DNA of 64,000 nt from Tessaracoccus aquimaris (GTDB lineage: Bacteria > Actinomycetota > Actinomycetes > Propionibacteriales > Propionibacteriaceae). Shown in pieces: positions 56,581 to 64,000 of this stretch. A model generated the notes under the pieces. It ran no database searches, had not been told where the DNA came from, and saw only the letters and a program-made list of their open reading frames with translations. Made by a program: the position numbers and the translations under genes. The DNA lies in contig NZ_CP019606.1 in assembly GCF_001997345.1 (NCBI RefSeq), forward strand, positions 1,488,001-1,552,000, in the 5' to 3' direction. How positions within the stretch are numbered: position 1 is the first letter of the stretch; each line of letters starts with the position of its first letter.

Positions 56581-57372
56581 TCACGCCCCCGTCGCGACGT
56601 CCCGGTCGGTGGCGCTGTACTCGGACCACGAGCCCGGGTACAAGCGACCCCTCCCGAGCCCGGCCAGTTCCATCGCGATCAGGTTGTGGCAGGCCGTGAC
56701 GCCGGAGCCGCAGTAGGAGATGACACCCTCGGCCGGTCCCAGCCCCGCGAACCTCTGGCGCAGATCGTCTGGGGTCTTGAAGCGCGACCCGTCCAGGTTG
56801 CCGCTCAGCGGATAGCTGCGGGCACCCGGGATGTGGCCGGCCTTCGGGTCGATCGGCTCGTGCTCGCCGCGGAACCGCTCCGTGGCGCGGGCATCGATCA
56901 CGACGGGGCCGGCGACGGCCTCGTCGATGGTGGCGAGTGCGTCGTCCGGCCACTGCGTCGCGGTGAATGAGGCGACCTCGGGCAGCACCGCCTCGGTGCT
57001 CAGGTCGCCCTCCCAGGCGTCGATGCCGCCGTCCAGCAGCGCCGCGTCGCGACCCAGCATCCTGAGCAGCCAGACGAGGCGCGCGGCCATCGCGCCCCCA
57101 GCGTCGTCGTAGGCCACGACGACGGACCCGTCGCCGATGCCACTTGCCGACAGGCCCGCCGCGAACCGGGCGGGGTCGGGCAGCGGATGCCTGCCCCTGT
57201 CTCCCGGCGGGTCGGCGAGCACCACGTCGAGCGAGACGAACACCGCCCCGGGAAGGTGGCCTGCGCGATAGGCGTCGGCTCCGGAGCGCCCATCGAGGTA
57301 GGAGCGGACGTCGGCGACGACCGCCTCGGGATGGGCCTCAAGCCAGGCCTGGTCGACAACTGGTGGGATCAT
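56581..57372 (-). CDS. Thiosulfate/3-mercaptopyruvate sulfurtransferase (tandem rhodanese)
   Basis: A 263-residue protein of two rhodanese domains. The first has VVADVRSYLDGRSGADAYRAGHLPGAVFVSLD and no catalytic Cys. The second has VVIDARATERFRGEHEPIDPKAGHIPGARSYPLSG and the active loop ISYCGSGVTACHNL with the nucleophile Cys. It moves sulfur from thiosulfate or mercaptopyruvate to an acceptor such as cyanide; the CGSGVT loop is the mercaptopyruvate-type pattern more often than the thiosulfate CRKGVT one. ATG 57372. Confidence 0.9.
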   Translation of the reverse strand: MIPPVVDQAWLEAHPEAVVADVRSYLDGRSGADAYRAGHLPGAVFVSLDVVLADPPGDRGRHPLPDPARFAAGLSASGIGDGSVVVAYDDAGGAMAARLVWLLRMLGRDAALLDGGIDAWEGDLSTEAVLPEVASFTATQWPDDALATIDEAVAGPVVIDARATERFRGEHEPIDPKAGHIPGARSYPLSGNLDGSRFKTPDDLRQRFAGLGPAEGVISYCGSGVTACHNLIAMELAGLGRGRLYPGSWSEYSATDRDVATGA

Positions 57373-57381
57373 CCCGCCAGC

Positions 57382-58041
57382 CTATCGCCGACGGTCCTCG
57401 TACTCCCGGCCGCTGTTGGGCAGCATGCCGTGCTCAAGGCCCCACCGGACCGCCTGCGAGCGGCGCGCAACGCCGATCTTCCGGTAGGCGGAGCGGATAT
57501 AGGACTTGATCGAGTTGATCGACAGGAAGCTGCGCGAGGCGATGTCCTGGTTCGTCAGGCCCTGCGTGATGAGCGCCATCACCTCGGCCTCGCGCGGGCT
57601 GAGGCCGTACTCGCTTCCCGGCCAGGACAGCTCTGCGGACGAGGACTCGCTCGTGACCTCACGGCCCGCCTCCGAGACCACGATCTCGCCCTGGGCGATG
57701 GCCTCCAGCGCCTCCACCAGTTCCAGCGCCGTCATCGACTTGTCGAGGTAGCCGCTGCAGCCGAGCGCGACGGCCTCCGCCGCGAGCTGGGGAACCAGGT
57801 TCCAGGTGAACACCACGAGGTGGCCGACGTCGGGGTCGGCGAGCAGGCGCGCGACGTCGTCGTTGCCCCGCTGCGACTCTCCGAAGGTGTCGAACAAGGT
57901 GATGTCGACCTTCACATCCACCGTCGCGCCCCACGCCAACGCCGCTACTTCGACGCGTTCGCCGTAGCGGCGCAGCATTCCCTTCAGGCCATGGACAACC
58001 ACGTCATAGTCGTTCAAAAGGGCAACGCGGATCGGACTCAC
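57382..58041 (-). CDS. Orphan NarL/LuxR-type response regulator
   Basis: A 219-residue two-domain regulator. Receiver: D11 (acid pocket), phospho-acceptor D51 in ITLFDTFG, T79, and K101 in GYLDKSM, so the phosphorylation site is complete. C-terminal GerE/LuxR helix-turn-helix: YGLSPREAEVMALITQGLTNQDIASRSFLSINSIKSYIRSAYRKIGV. GTG 58041 opens at the domain start. No sensor kinase is adjacent. Three CCCC/GGGG palindromes lie within 100 bases upstream, likely binding sites (see separate entry). It has 9 bases to the rhodanese gene on the same strand. Confidence 0.88.
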   Translation of the reverse strand: MSPIRVALLNDYDVVVHGLKGMLRRYGERVEVAALAWGATVDVKVDITLFDTFGESQRGNDDVARLLADPDVGHLVVFTWNLVPQLAAEAVALGCSGYLDKSMTALELVEALEAIAQGEIVVSEAGREVTSESSSAELSWPGSEYGLSPREAEVMALITQGLTNQDIASRSFLSINSIKSYIRSAYRKIGVARRSQAVRWGLEHGMLPNSGREYEDRRR

Positions 58042-58078
58042 GAGGCGACTATACGGAGGGTGAAAGCGCCTCCGAACT

Positions 58079-58137
58079 CCCCCAAGGGGGTGGCCGCAAA
58101 CAAACACCCCTTGGGGTGAACTGCCTTGCCCCAGGGG
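58079..58137. promoter_or_regulatory. Three CCCC/GGGG palindromes upstream of the response regulator
   Basis: CCCCCAAGGGGG (58079-58090), CACCCCTTGGGGTG (58105-58118, perfect 14-bp) and CCCCAGGGG (58129-58137) are spaced 27 and 21-22 bp centre to centre, 38-96 bases ahead of the response-regulator GTG. Their number and closeness suggest an operator, perhaps for autoregulation. The remainder of 58042-58285 shows only the nrdJ terminator. Confidence 0.45.
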
Positions 58138-58239
58138 TGCGCTTAAGGTCTTTGATGGTGTTCCCTCACCCTCGGGTCTGACCCGAGTAGGCCGGCGCCG
58201 GCGGTAACGTCGGCGTCGGTCCCTCCTCCTTAGAACAGA

Positions 58240-58273
58240 CCGAGGCCCGCCCCCTTTCGGGAGCGGGCCTCGG
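58240..58273 (-). terminator. Hairpin terminator downstream of nrdJ
   Basis: CCGAGGCCCGC (58240-58250) pairs with GCGGGCCTCGG (58263-58273), with CCC/GGG extending into the loop. It lies just beyond the nrdJ stop on the minus strand. Confidence 0.8.
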
Positions 58274-58285
58274 CCTGTTGACTGG

Positions 58286-61114
58286 TCAGCTGCAGCCGCT
58301 GGTGGAGCCGCAGCCCTCGCACACGTAGCAGGAGCCGGACGGGCGCATCTTGGTGCCGCACGTCATGCACAGCGGAGCGTCGACCTCGGCGACCCCGAGG
58401 GCCTCCATCAGCTCGGCGGTCGTGTGCGCGTCGAGCAGCGAGGGCTGCCGGGCGCCGTCGACGTTGAAGTCGTCGCCGGCGTCGTTGCGCAGGGTCTCGG
58501 ACTCGATCAGCTCGGCCTCGTCCTCCTCGGACAGGTACGAGCCGGTCTCCACGTAGCGGGCGCGCTCGGCGGCGGTGTAGATGCCGAGCTCGGAACGGTC
58601 GTCGAAGGTCAGGTAGTCCAGCGCCAGGCGGCGGAAGATGTAGTCCATGAACGACTGCGCGATGCGGATGTCAGGATCGTCGGTCATGCCCGCCGGCTCG
58701 AACTTCAGGTTCGTGAACTTCTGCACGAAGCTCTCAAGCGGCACGCCGTACTGCAGACCGATCGACACGGCGATCGAGAACGCGTCCATCACGCCCGCGA
58801 GGGTCGAGCCCTGCTTGCCGAGCTTCAGGAACACCTCACCGAGGCGACCGTCCTGGTAGGAGCCGGAGGTCATGTAGCCCTCGGCGCCGCTGACGGAGAA
58901 GCTCGTGGTGCGACCCGAACGCGACTTCGGGAGGCGCTGGCGCTTCGGACGGTACTCGATGCGCACCTCCGGCTCGGCCTTCTTCTCCTCCTTCGTCTCC
59001 TTCTTGCCGTCGGAGAGAGGCTGACCGACCTTGCAGTTGTCGCGGTACACGGCAAGCGCCTTGAGGCCGAGCTTCCAGCCCTGCAGGTAGACGTCCTCGA
59101 TCTCCTCGACCGTGGCGGACTCGGGCAGGTTGACGGTCTTGGAGATCGCGCCGGACAGGAACGGCTGCACGGCAGCCATCATCCGCACGTGACCCATCGG
59201 CTTGATCGCCCTGGTGCCCATCGCGGTGTCGAAGACCTCGTAGTGCTCCGCGGCAAGACCGGGGGCGCCGACGACGTGGCCCTTGCTGCTGATGAACTCG
59301 ACGATCGCCTCGATCTCCTCGGCGTTGTAGCCGAGCCGCTTCAGCGCCCGCGGGATCGTCTGGTTGACGATCTGCATGGAGCCGCCGCCGACCAGCTTCT
59401 TGAACTTGACCAGCGAGAAGTCGGGCTCGACGCCCGTGGTGTCGCAGTCCATCATGAAGCCGATGGTGCCGGTGGGCGCGAGCACGGAGGCCTGGGCGTT
59501 GCGGAAGCCGTTGACGGTGCCGGTGCTGACCACCTCGTCCCACTCGCGGGTCGCGACGGCGTGCAGCGCACGGTCATCGGGCAGCACGCGCAGGTCATCG
59601 TTGGCGGCCTGGTGCTTGCGCATCACGCGCTGGTGGGCATCGGCGTTGACCGCGTAGCCGTTGTACGGACCGACCACGGCCGCGAGTTCTGCGCTGCGAC
59701 GGTACGAGGCGCCCGTCATGATCGACGTGATGGCAGCAGCGGTGGAGCGGCCACCCTCGGTGTCATAGCCCTTGCCCATCGCCATCAGCAGCGCGCCGAG
59801 GTTGGCGTAGCCGATGCCGAGCTGGCGGAAGTTGCGGGTGGTCTCGCCGATCGGCTCCGTCGGGAAGTCGGCGAAGCAGATCGAGATGTCCATCGCGGTG
59901 ATGATCAGTTCGACGGCCTTGACGAACAACTCCGCGTCGAAGGTGCCGTCGGCCTTGAGGAACTTCAGCAGGTTCAGCGACGCCAGGTTGCACGACGAGT
60001 TGTCGAGGCTCATGTACTCGGAGCAGGGGTTCGACGCCGTGATGGGGCCGGTCTCCGGGTTGGTGTGCCACGCGTTGATGGTGTCGTTGTACTGGATGCC
60101 GGGATCGGCGCACTCCCACGCGGCCTTGGCGATCTTGCGGAAGAGGGTCTTGGCGTCGACCTCCTCGATCACCGAGCCGTCGCCGCGGGCGCGCAGCCCG
60201 AACGCGGAGCCGCTCTCCACGGCAGCCATGAACTCGTCGTTCACGCGCACCGAGTTGTTGGCGTTCTGGTACTGGACCGAGGTGATGTCCTTGCCGCCGA
60301 GGTCCATGTCGAACCCGGCGTCGCGCAGCGCACGGATCTTGTCCTCCTCGCGCGCCTTCGTCTCGACGAACTCCTCGATGTCGGGGTGGTCGACGTCCAG
60401 CACGACCATCTTCGCGGCCCGGCGGGTCGCGCCGCCCGACTTGATGGTGCCGGCAGAGGCGTCTGCGCCGCGCATGAAGGACACGGGGCCCGAGGCGGTG
60501 CCACCGGAGCTCAGCAGTTCCTTCGACGAGCGGATCCGCGACAGGTTCAGGCCGGCACCGGAGCCGCCCTTGAAGATGAAGCCCTCTTCCTTGTACCAGT
60601 TGAGGATCGAGTCCATGGAGTCGTCGACCGACAGGATGAAACACGCGCTGACCTGCTGCGGCGAGGGGGTGCCGACGTTGAACCAGACAGGCGAGTTGAA
60701 GGAGAAGTACTGGTTGAGCAGCATCCAGGTGAGCTCGTGCTCGAAGATCTCGCCGTCCTGCTCGGTGGCGAAGTAGCCGAAGTCCTGGCCCGCCTTGGCG
60801 TAGGTGGTGACGACCCGGTCGATCAGCGTCTTGAGGCTGGCCTCGCGCTGTTCGGTGCCGAGCGCTCCACGGAAGTACTTGGTGGTGACGATCGTGGAGG
60901 CGTTGACGCTCCACGACGACGGGAACTCGACCCCGTGCTGCTCGAAGACGGTCTCGCCGGTCCTCCAGTTGGTCTGCACCACGTCGCGGCGGTCCCACTC
61001 CACTTCGTCGTAGGGGTGCACCCCCTCTTTGGTGAAGACGCGCCCGATGGTGAGGCCCTTGCCCTGGGTCTCCGAGTTCTTGCGGCGTGTTCCGCGCGCG
61101 GCAGTGGCGGTCAT
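58286..61114 (-). CDS. nrdJ: Adenosylcobalamin-dependent ribonucleotide reductase (class II)
   Basis: A 942-residue NrdJ that reduces ribonucleotides to deoxyribonucleotides, using B12 to make the thiyl radical, so it works with or without oxygen. Conserved blocks: TNWRTGETVFEQHGVEFP, NSPVWFNVGTPSPQQVSACFILSVDDSMDSI, FIFKGGSGAGLNLSRIRSSKE, NNSVRVNDEFM, TASNPCSEYMSLDNSSCNLASLNL (catalytic Cys/Asn/Glu region) and SVLAPTGTIGFMMDCDTTG. The C-terminus has a zinc-ribbon-like tail LCMTCGTKMRPSGSCYVCEGCGS. Its stop is followed by a terminator and it lies behind nrdR. It is the clearest B12-consumer in the window. Confidence 0.96.
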   Translation of the reverse strand: MTATAARGTRRKNSETQGKGLTIGRVFTKEGVHPYDEVEWDRRDVVQTNWRTGETVFEQHGVEFPSSWSVNASTIVTTKYFRGALGTEQREASLKTLIDRVVTTYAKAGQDFGYFATEQDGEIFEHELTWMLLNQYFSFNSPVWFNVGTPSPQQVSACFILSVDDSMDSILNWYKEEGFIFKGGSGAGLNLSRIRSSKELLSSGGTASGPVSFMRGADASAGTIKSGGATRRAAKMVVLDVDHPDIEEFVETKAREEDKIRALRDAGFDMDLGGKDITSVQYQNANNSVRVNDEFMAAVESGSAFGLRARGDGSVIEEVDAKTLFRKIAKAAWECADPGIQYNDTINAWHTNPETGPITASNPCSEYMSLDNSSCNLASLNLLKFLKADGTFDAELFVKAVELIITAMDISICFADFPTEPIGETTRNFRQLGIGYANLGALLMAMGKGYDTEGGRSTAAAITSIMTGASYRRSAELAAVVGPYNGYAVNADAHQRVMRKHQAANDDLRVLPDDRALHAVATREWDEVVSTGTVNGFRNAQASVLAPTGTIGFMMDCDTTGVEPDFSLVKFKKLVGGGSMQIVNQTIPRALKRLGYNAEEIEAIVEFISSKGHVVGAPGLAAEHYEVFDTAMGTRAIKPMGHVRMMAAVQPFLSGAISKTVNLPESATVEEIEDVYLQGWKLGLKALAVYRDNCKVGQPLSDGKKETKEEKKAEPEVRIEYRPKRQRLPKSRSGRTTSFSVSGAEGYMTSGSYQDGRLGEVFLKLGKQGSTLAGVMDAFSIAVSIGLQYGVPLESFVQKFTNLKFEPAGMTDDPDIRIAQSFMDYIFRRLALDYLTFDDRSELGIYTAAERARYVETGSYLSEEDEAELIESETLRNDAGDDFNVDGARQPSLLDAHTTAELMEALGVAEVDAPLCMTCGTKMRPSGSCYVCEGCGSTSGCS

Positions 61115-61173
61115 TGTTTTCCCCTCGTGTGTATCCGGTGTTGTGTGTCAGATGAGTGTGCTGGCGCTGAGCG

Positions 61174-61686
61174 TCAACTGATCAGCGGTTCCTGGCTGAG
61201 CGCGCCGACGAGGACCTGACTGCCCTGCGGCGGTTGCTGCGACACGCTGAGTCGCAGCGTGTCGATCTCTCTCTGGAAGTCGTCGACCGAGTCGTAGTTC
61301 TTGTAGACGCTTGCGAAGCGCAGGTACGCGACGGCGTCCAACTCCTCGAGCGGCCCAAGGATGGCGACCCCGATCTTCTCGGACGGGATCTCCGCGAACC
61401 CTGAGGCACGCAGCGACTCCTCGACCCGCTGGGCGAGCGATGCCAACTGCGCGGGTGTCACGGGACGACCCTTGCAGGCCTTCGACACCCCACGGATGAC
61501 CTTGTCCCTGCTGAACGCCTCGACGACCCCGGAGCGCTTCACGACGGTCAGCACGATCTGCTCGACGGTGGTGAACTTGCGCTCACACATCGGGCATGCA
61601 CGCCTGCGCCGGATGGCCGAACCATCCTCTGTGGCACGCGAATCCGACACCTTGGTGTCGCCGTGCCTGCAGAACGGGCAGTGCAT
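61174..61686 (-). CDS. nrdR: Transcriptional repressor NrdR
   Basis: A 170-residue repressor of ribonucleotide reductase genes. Four zinc ligands: MHCPFC near the start and CPMC at 45-48 ([19 protein letters not shown] and [17 protein letters not shown]); then the ATP-cone [29 protein letters not shown] and [20 protein letters not shown] 61686. It lies 59 bases upstream of nrdJ and is probably co-transcribed; its own promoter carries two NrdR boxes, so the operon is autoregulated. Confidence 0.96.
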   Translation of the reverse strand: MHCPFCRHGDTKVSDSRATEDGSAIRRRRACPMCERKFTTVEQIVLTVVKRSGVVEAFSRDKVIRGVSKACKGRPVTPAQLASLAQRVEESLRASGFAEIPSEKIGVAILGPLEELDAVAYLRFASVYKNYDSVDDFQREIDTLRLSVSQQPPQGSQVLVGALSQEPLIS

Positions 61687-61749
61687 TGTCGTGGACCTTC
61701 CCTCGTGAATCCCCTGCGGAGGTACCAAGGTGCCACGTTCAGCTCAAAA

Positions 61750-61825
61750 CCACAAGCCCTTGTGTAGCGACACGCCCAGAACCACTAGATATAGGAATTC
61801 TAGGCTGGCCCGGCACCCCAGACAA
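61750..61825 (-). promoter_or_regulatory. nrdR-nrdJ promoter with a pair of NrdR boxes
   Basis: Minus-strand TTGTCT (61820-61825), 17-base spacer, TAGAAT (61797-61802) is a strong housekeeping promoter. Two 16-bp palindrome-like boxes, CCACTAGATATAGGAA (61782-61797) and CCACAAGCCCTTGTGT (61750-61765), are 32 bases apart start to start (three helical turns), as expected for NrdR boxes. The first overlaps the -10 and start site. Confidence 0.75.
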
Positions 61826-61867
61826 GCACTCCAGGGGCGACACGCCGAAGCGCTGACTAGGCCACGC

Positions 61868-62197
61868 TCACGGCTGCGTGACGTGCGCCCAGCCCGGGTC
61901 TCCGGCGACGTACTCGAACGCCGGATCGGGTGTGGCGTTGGCCGCGAACTGACCGACGCACATCGCCCCACCGACGACGGTCAGCGCACCGACCAGCGCC
62001 ACCTTTGCGACAAGCCACGGCGACCTGGGCGCCGGACGGGAGGCGACGCACGAGGCGACCCTAGCGGTCGCGCCGGGGCGCTCGCCACGCCTGGGGTGGG
62101 CGACGGGGAGGCGGAGATCGGGGCGGCCGGCAGGCGTAACGGTGACGACTCTGCGGGACCCTGCGTCAACGACCTGGAAAGAAACTGCAGCGGCCAT
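61868..62197 (-). CDS. Small single-pass membrane protein divergent from lexA, putative SOS cell-division suppressor
   Basis: About 109 residues, basic N-terminus with RPAPRSPW, one hydrophobic segment [17 protein letters not shown] and a short outer tail ending [11 protein letters not shown]. Position matches Rv2719c/ChiZ of Mycobacterium and DivS of Corynebacterium, SOS-induced division inhibitors next to lexA and nrdR, but no LysM domain is visible. Two SOS boxes precede the start. ATG 62197 has AGGGG upstream; GTG 62206 is an alternative. The function is inferred from context and promoter rather than from homology. Confidence 0.6.
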   Translation of the reverse strand: MAAAVSFQVVDAGSRRVVTVTPAGRPDLRLPVAHPRRGERPGATARVASCVASRPAPRSPWLVAKVALVGALTVVGGAMCVGQFAANATPDPAFEYVAGDPGWAHVTQP

Positions 62198-62217
62198 GGG
62201 GACCACCCCTCTCGTCC

Positions 62218-62279
62218 TAGAACAACTGTTCGATTACTGAGCTTAGCGCCTCGACTCTCGAAATGGAACATCCGTTCGA
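62218..62279 (-). promoter_or_regulatory. Two SOS (LexA) boxes ahead of the small membrane protein gene
   Basis: TAGAACAACTGTTCGA (62218-62233) and TGGAACATCCGTTCGA (62264-62279) match the actinobacterial TCGAAC-N4-GTTCGA box with one mismatch each, or two at most. They are 21 and 67 bases upstream of ATG 62197, which marks it as LexA-controlled. Confidence 0.75.
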
Positions 62280-62398
62280 TCCACGTGTCGCGTCGCCCTC
62301 AAGAAGCACTCAACACGACGCCTCCGACAGTTTCGTTTCGGCGTGTCGTCCCGCGACCAGGACGCAGTCAGGGAGAAGCGAAGACACGCTGCCCAATT

Positions 62399-62428
62399 TC
62401 GAACACACGTTCGTTCAGCGGCTACAGT
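62399..62428 (+). promoter_or_regulatory. lexA promoter with SOS box
   Basis: TCGAACACACGTTCGT (62399-62414) is an SOS box with one mismatch. TACAGT (62423-62428) is a -10 match whose expected start falls at 62434-62436, at the lexA ATG (62435), and no ribosome-binding site precedes it. LexA would block its own transcription, from a leaderless message. Confidence 0.7.
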
Positions 62429-62434
62429 GGGTCC

Positions 62435-63169
62435 ATGCCCGACAAGACCCCACGCCGCGGACGGCCCACCAACGCCTCGCTCGCCGCCGAGTTCGGCAGC
62501 ATCACCCCGCTGCCGGACGGCCCGGAGGACCTGCACGGCCTCACCGCGCGCCAGATGGCGATCCTCCAGGTGATCCGCGAGTCGATCGAGGAGGTCGGTT
62601 ATCCACCGAGCATCCGCGAGGTCGCCACGCGCGCCGGCCTGGCGTCGACGTCGTCGGTCGCCTACCAACTCAAGGTGCTGGAGGAGAAGGGGTTCCTGCG
62701 CCGCGATCCGAACCGGCCCCGCGCCGTCGTAGTCCAGATGCCGGGCGAAAGCTCCGAGGACCTCGACCCGACGCAGCACTTCGACTCGGCGCCCCGCTCC
62801 GTCGCGGCTCCCCTGCTTGGCCGCATCGCGGCGGGCGGGCCGATCCTTGCGGAGCAGCAGGTCGACGACGTGTTCGCGCTTCCGAAGCAGTTGGTCGGCG
62901 ATGGCGAGATCTTCATGCTCGAGGTCAAGGGCGACTCGATGATCGAGGCGGCGATCTGCGACGGCGACTGGGTCGTGGTGCGCAGGCAGAACGACGCCAT
63001 CAACGGCGACATCGTGGCGGCCCTCCTTGACGACGAGGCCACCGTCAAGACGCTGCGCCGCAGGGACGGCGAGGTGTGGCTGCTGCCGCACAACGAGCGG
63101 TACTCCCCCATCGACGGCACCCACGCGCAGATCATGGGCAAGGTCGTCGCGGTGATGCGCAAGCTCTGA
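62435..63169 (+). CDS. lexA: LexA repressor
   Basis: A 244-residue SOS repressor-protease. The N-terminal winged helix [56 protein letters not shown] (read over 62,540-62,720) binds SOS boxes. Cleavage is at Ala-Gly in RIAAGGPI; the catalytic Ser is in [11 protein letters not shown] and the Lys in [27 protein letters not shown] 62435 gives a 25-residue basic lead before the domain; the frame open upstream is not conserved. Confidence 0.97.
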   Translation: MPDKTPRRGRPTNASLAAEFGSITPLPDGPEDLHGLTARQMAILQVIRESIEEVGYPPSIREVATRAGLASTSSVAYQLKVLEEKGFLRRDPNRPRAVVVQMPGESSEDLDPTQHFDSAPRSVAAPLLGRIAAGGPILAEQQVDDVFALPKQLVGDGEIFMLEVKGDSMIEAAICDGDWVVVRRQNDAINGDIVAALLDDEATVKTLRRRDGEVWLLPHNERYSPIDGTHAQIMGKVVAVMRKL

Positions 63170-63191
63170 GCAGGAGCCAACGCCAAGGCGA

Positions 63192-63236
63192 AGACGAAGG
63201 AACCGGCCGACGCCAACGCGTCGGCCGCCTTCGTCT
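63192..63236. terminator. Long hairpin terminator after lexA
   Basis: CGGCCGACGC (63204-63213) pairs with GCGTCGGCCG (63218-63227) around a CAAC loop, extended by AGACGAAGG (63192-63200) with CCTTCGTCT (63228-63236), with AAC bulged at 63201-63203. It lies between convergent lexA and the phosphohexomutase. Confidence 0.85.
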
Positions 63237-63242
63237 AGGGGC

Positions 63243-64000
63243 TCAGAGGCCCAGGAATGCGCGGAACTCGTCGCAGCAGCGCTCGGCCCGCTCCCGGTCG
63301 GGGAGTTCGCAGAAGATGCGCAGCAGCGGCTCGGTGCCCGAGAAGCGCGCGATGATCCAACCGTCCTCGAAGTAGACCTTGCAGCCGTCCTCGTAGGAGG
63401 TGCGCACGACGGGCTCGGAGAACTCGGGCAGCCGCTTCTCGACCATCAGCGTGTTGAGGATCTCCGGCTTGCGCTCCGGGTCGAATGAGAAGTCCGTCTC
63501 TGCCATGTAGTGCGGCGGGAACTGGCCGACGATCTCCTTGTAGATCTGGCTCATGGGCTTGCCGACGACCGCGATCATCTCGACGAGCAGCGCGGCGGCG
63601 TAGATGCCGTCCTTGCCGGAGATGTGGCCGCGCACCGTGAGGCCGCCGGAGCTCTCGCCGCCGATGATGGCGTCGGTCTCGAGCATCTTGCCGGAGATCC
63701 ACTTGAATCCGACGGGGACCTCGTGGGACTCCTCGCCGAACATCGTGGCGACGTCGTCAAGCAGCGAGGTGGTCGCGACGTTGCGCACGACCGCGCCCTT
63801 CCAACCCTTGTACTTGAGCAGGTAGTAGTAGAGGATCACCAGCAACTGGTTGGGGTGCAGGAAGTTGCCCAGGTCGTCGATGATGCCGATCCGGTCGGCG
63901 TCACCGTCGGTGGCGATGCCGAGGTCGCACTTGTTCTCCACCACGTAGCGCGAAAGCGCCTGCAGCGTGTGGGAGGTCGGCGACGGGAGCCTGCCGCCGA
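63243..64000 (-). CDS. Phosphoglucomutase/phosphomannomutase (5' end outside the window)
   Basis: C-terminal 252 residues of an alpha-D-phosphohexomutase that interconverts hexose 1- and 6-phosphates. Metal site DGDADR in LGIATDGDADRIGIID, the sugar-binding loop GGESSGGLTVRGHISGKDGIYAA and the phosphate-binding loop RFSGTEPLLRIFCE are present. The active-site Ser region lies upstream of the window. The frame is open to base 64000. Symbol left blank because subgroup (PGM or PMM) cannot be told from this part. Confidence 0.9.
   Translation of the reverse strand, partial: GGRLPSPTSHTLQALSRYVVENKCDLGIATDGDADRIGIIDDLGNFLHPNQLLVILYYYLLKYKGWKGAVVRNVATTSLLDDVATMFGEESHEVPVGFKWISGKMLETDAIIGGESSGGLTVRGHISGKDGIYAAALLVEMIAVVGKPMSQIYKEIVGQFPPHYMAETDFSFDPERKPEILNTLMVEKRLPEFSEPVVRTSYEDGCKVYFEDGWIIARFSGTEPLLRIFCELPDRERAERCCDEFRAFLGL

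Noticed and set aside
58424..61219. 931-residue plus-strand open frame opposite nrdJ
   Set aside because: Antisense shadow; nrdJ on the minus strand has all family motifs.

Overview
The window is high-GC actinobacterial DNA. The set of genes points to the Propionibacteriaceae (Tessaracoccus- or Cutibacterium-like), but this is an inference from gene content and not from a marker-gene search. The supporting traits are an anaerobic-type cobalamin pathway with a CbiE-CbiG-CbiH fusion, three cobalamin riboswitches, a B12-dependent class II ribonucleotide reductase, HrdB-type SigA beside a second principal-like sigma factor, a mycobacterial-style SOS box at lexA, and a GH112 galacto-N-biose/lacto-N-biose phosphorylase.

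Layout. 1-6.2 kb: recC (partial), recB and recD in one overlapping operon. 6.2-13.2 kb: aspartate-type aminotransferase, a carboxylate-amine ligase/glutamine amidotransferase pair, divergent sigA and sigB, and tesB. 13.2-20.8 kb: hrpA, a tandem universal stress protein, a PNPOx-fold protein, a secreted GH10 xylanase and a YbjN-like protein. 20.9-26.8 kb: first cobalamin block (cobK, cobA, a CbiA-CobD fusion, cobO, cbiT) with riboswitch 1. 26.8-33.3 kb: a sugar-uptake locus (beta-helix protein, two permeases, binding protein, divergent LacI regulator). 33.3-43.1 kb: the cobalt transporter cbiMNQO (riboswitch 2) and the corrin-ring operon cobI-cobM-cbiEGH-cbiX/sirC-cbiC-cbiD (riboswitch 3). 43.2-47.8 kb: aldo/keto reductase, a tandem repeat array, cobQ, cbiB and a histidine phosphatase. 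47.9-53 kb: DedA-like protein, CorA, cardiolipin synthase and ilvD. 53-58 kb: band-7 protein, GH112 phosphorylase, rhodanese and an orphan response regulator. 58.3-64 kb: nrdJ-nrdR with NrdR boxes, an SOS-controlled small membrane protein, lexA and a partial phosphohexomutase.

How the genes work together. Apart from uroporphyrinogen III supply and nucleotide-loop assembly, the window encodes essentially every step from uroporphyrinogen III to adenosylcobinamide phosphate, plus cobalt uptake. NrdJ at the far end is a B12 consumer. Riboswitches control cobO-cbiA/cobD-cobA, cbiMNQO and the cobI-cbiD operon by feedback.

Two window-wide patterns deserve attention. First, eight otherwise well-conserved genes carry nine single-base losses, almost all in short G or C runs. 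This looks like residual indel error in the assembly rather than real gene decay. Second, a family of about 86-bp intergenic inverted repeats with GCGTTGAGC/GCTCAACGC ends recurs between genes. A separate 161-171 bp tandem array with related GTTGAGC/GCTCAAC ends lies between the aldo/keto reductase gene and cobQ.
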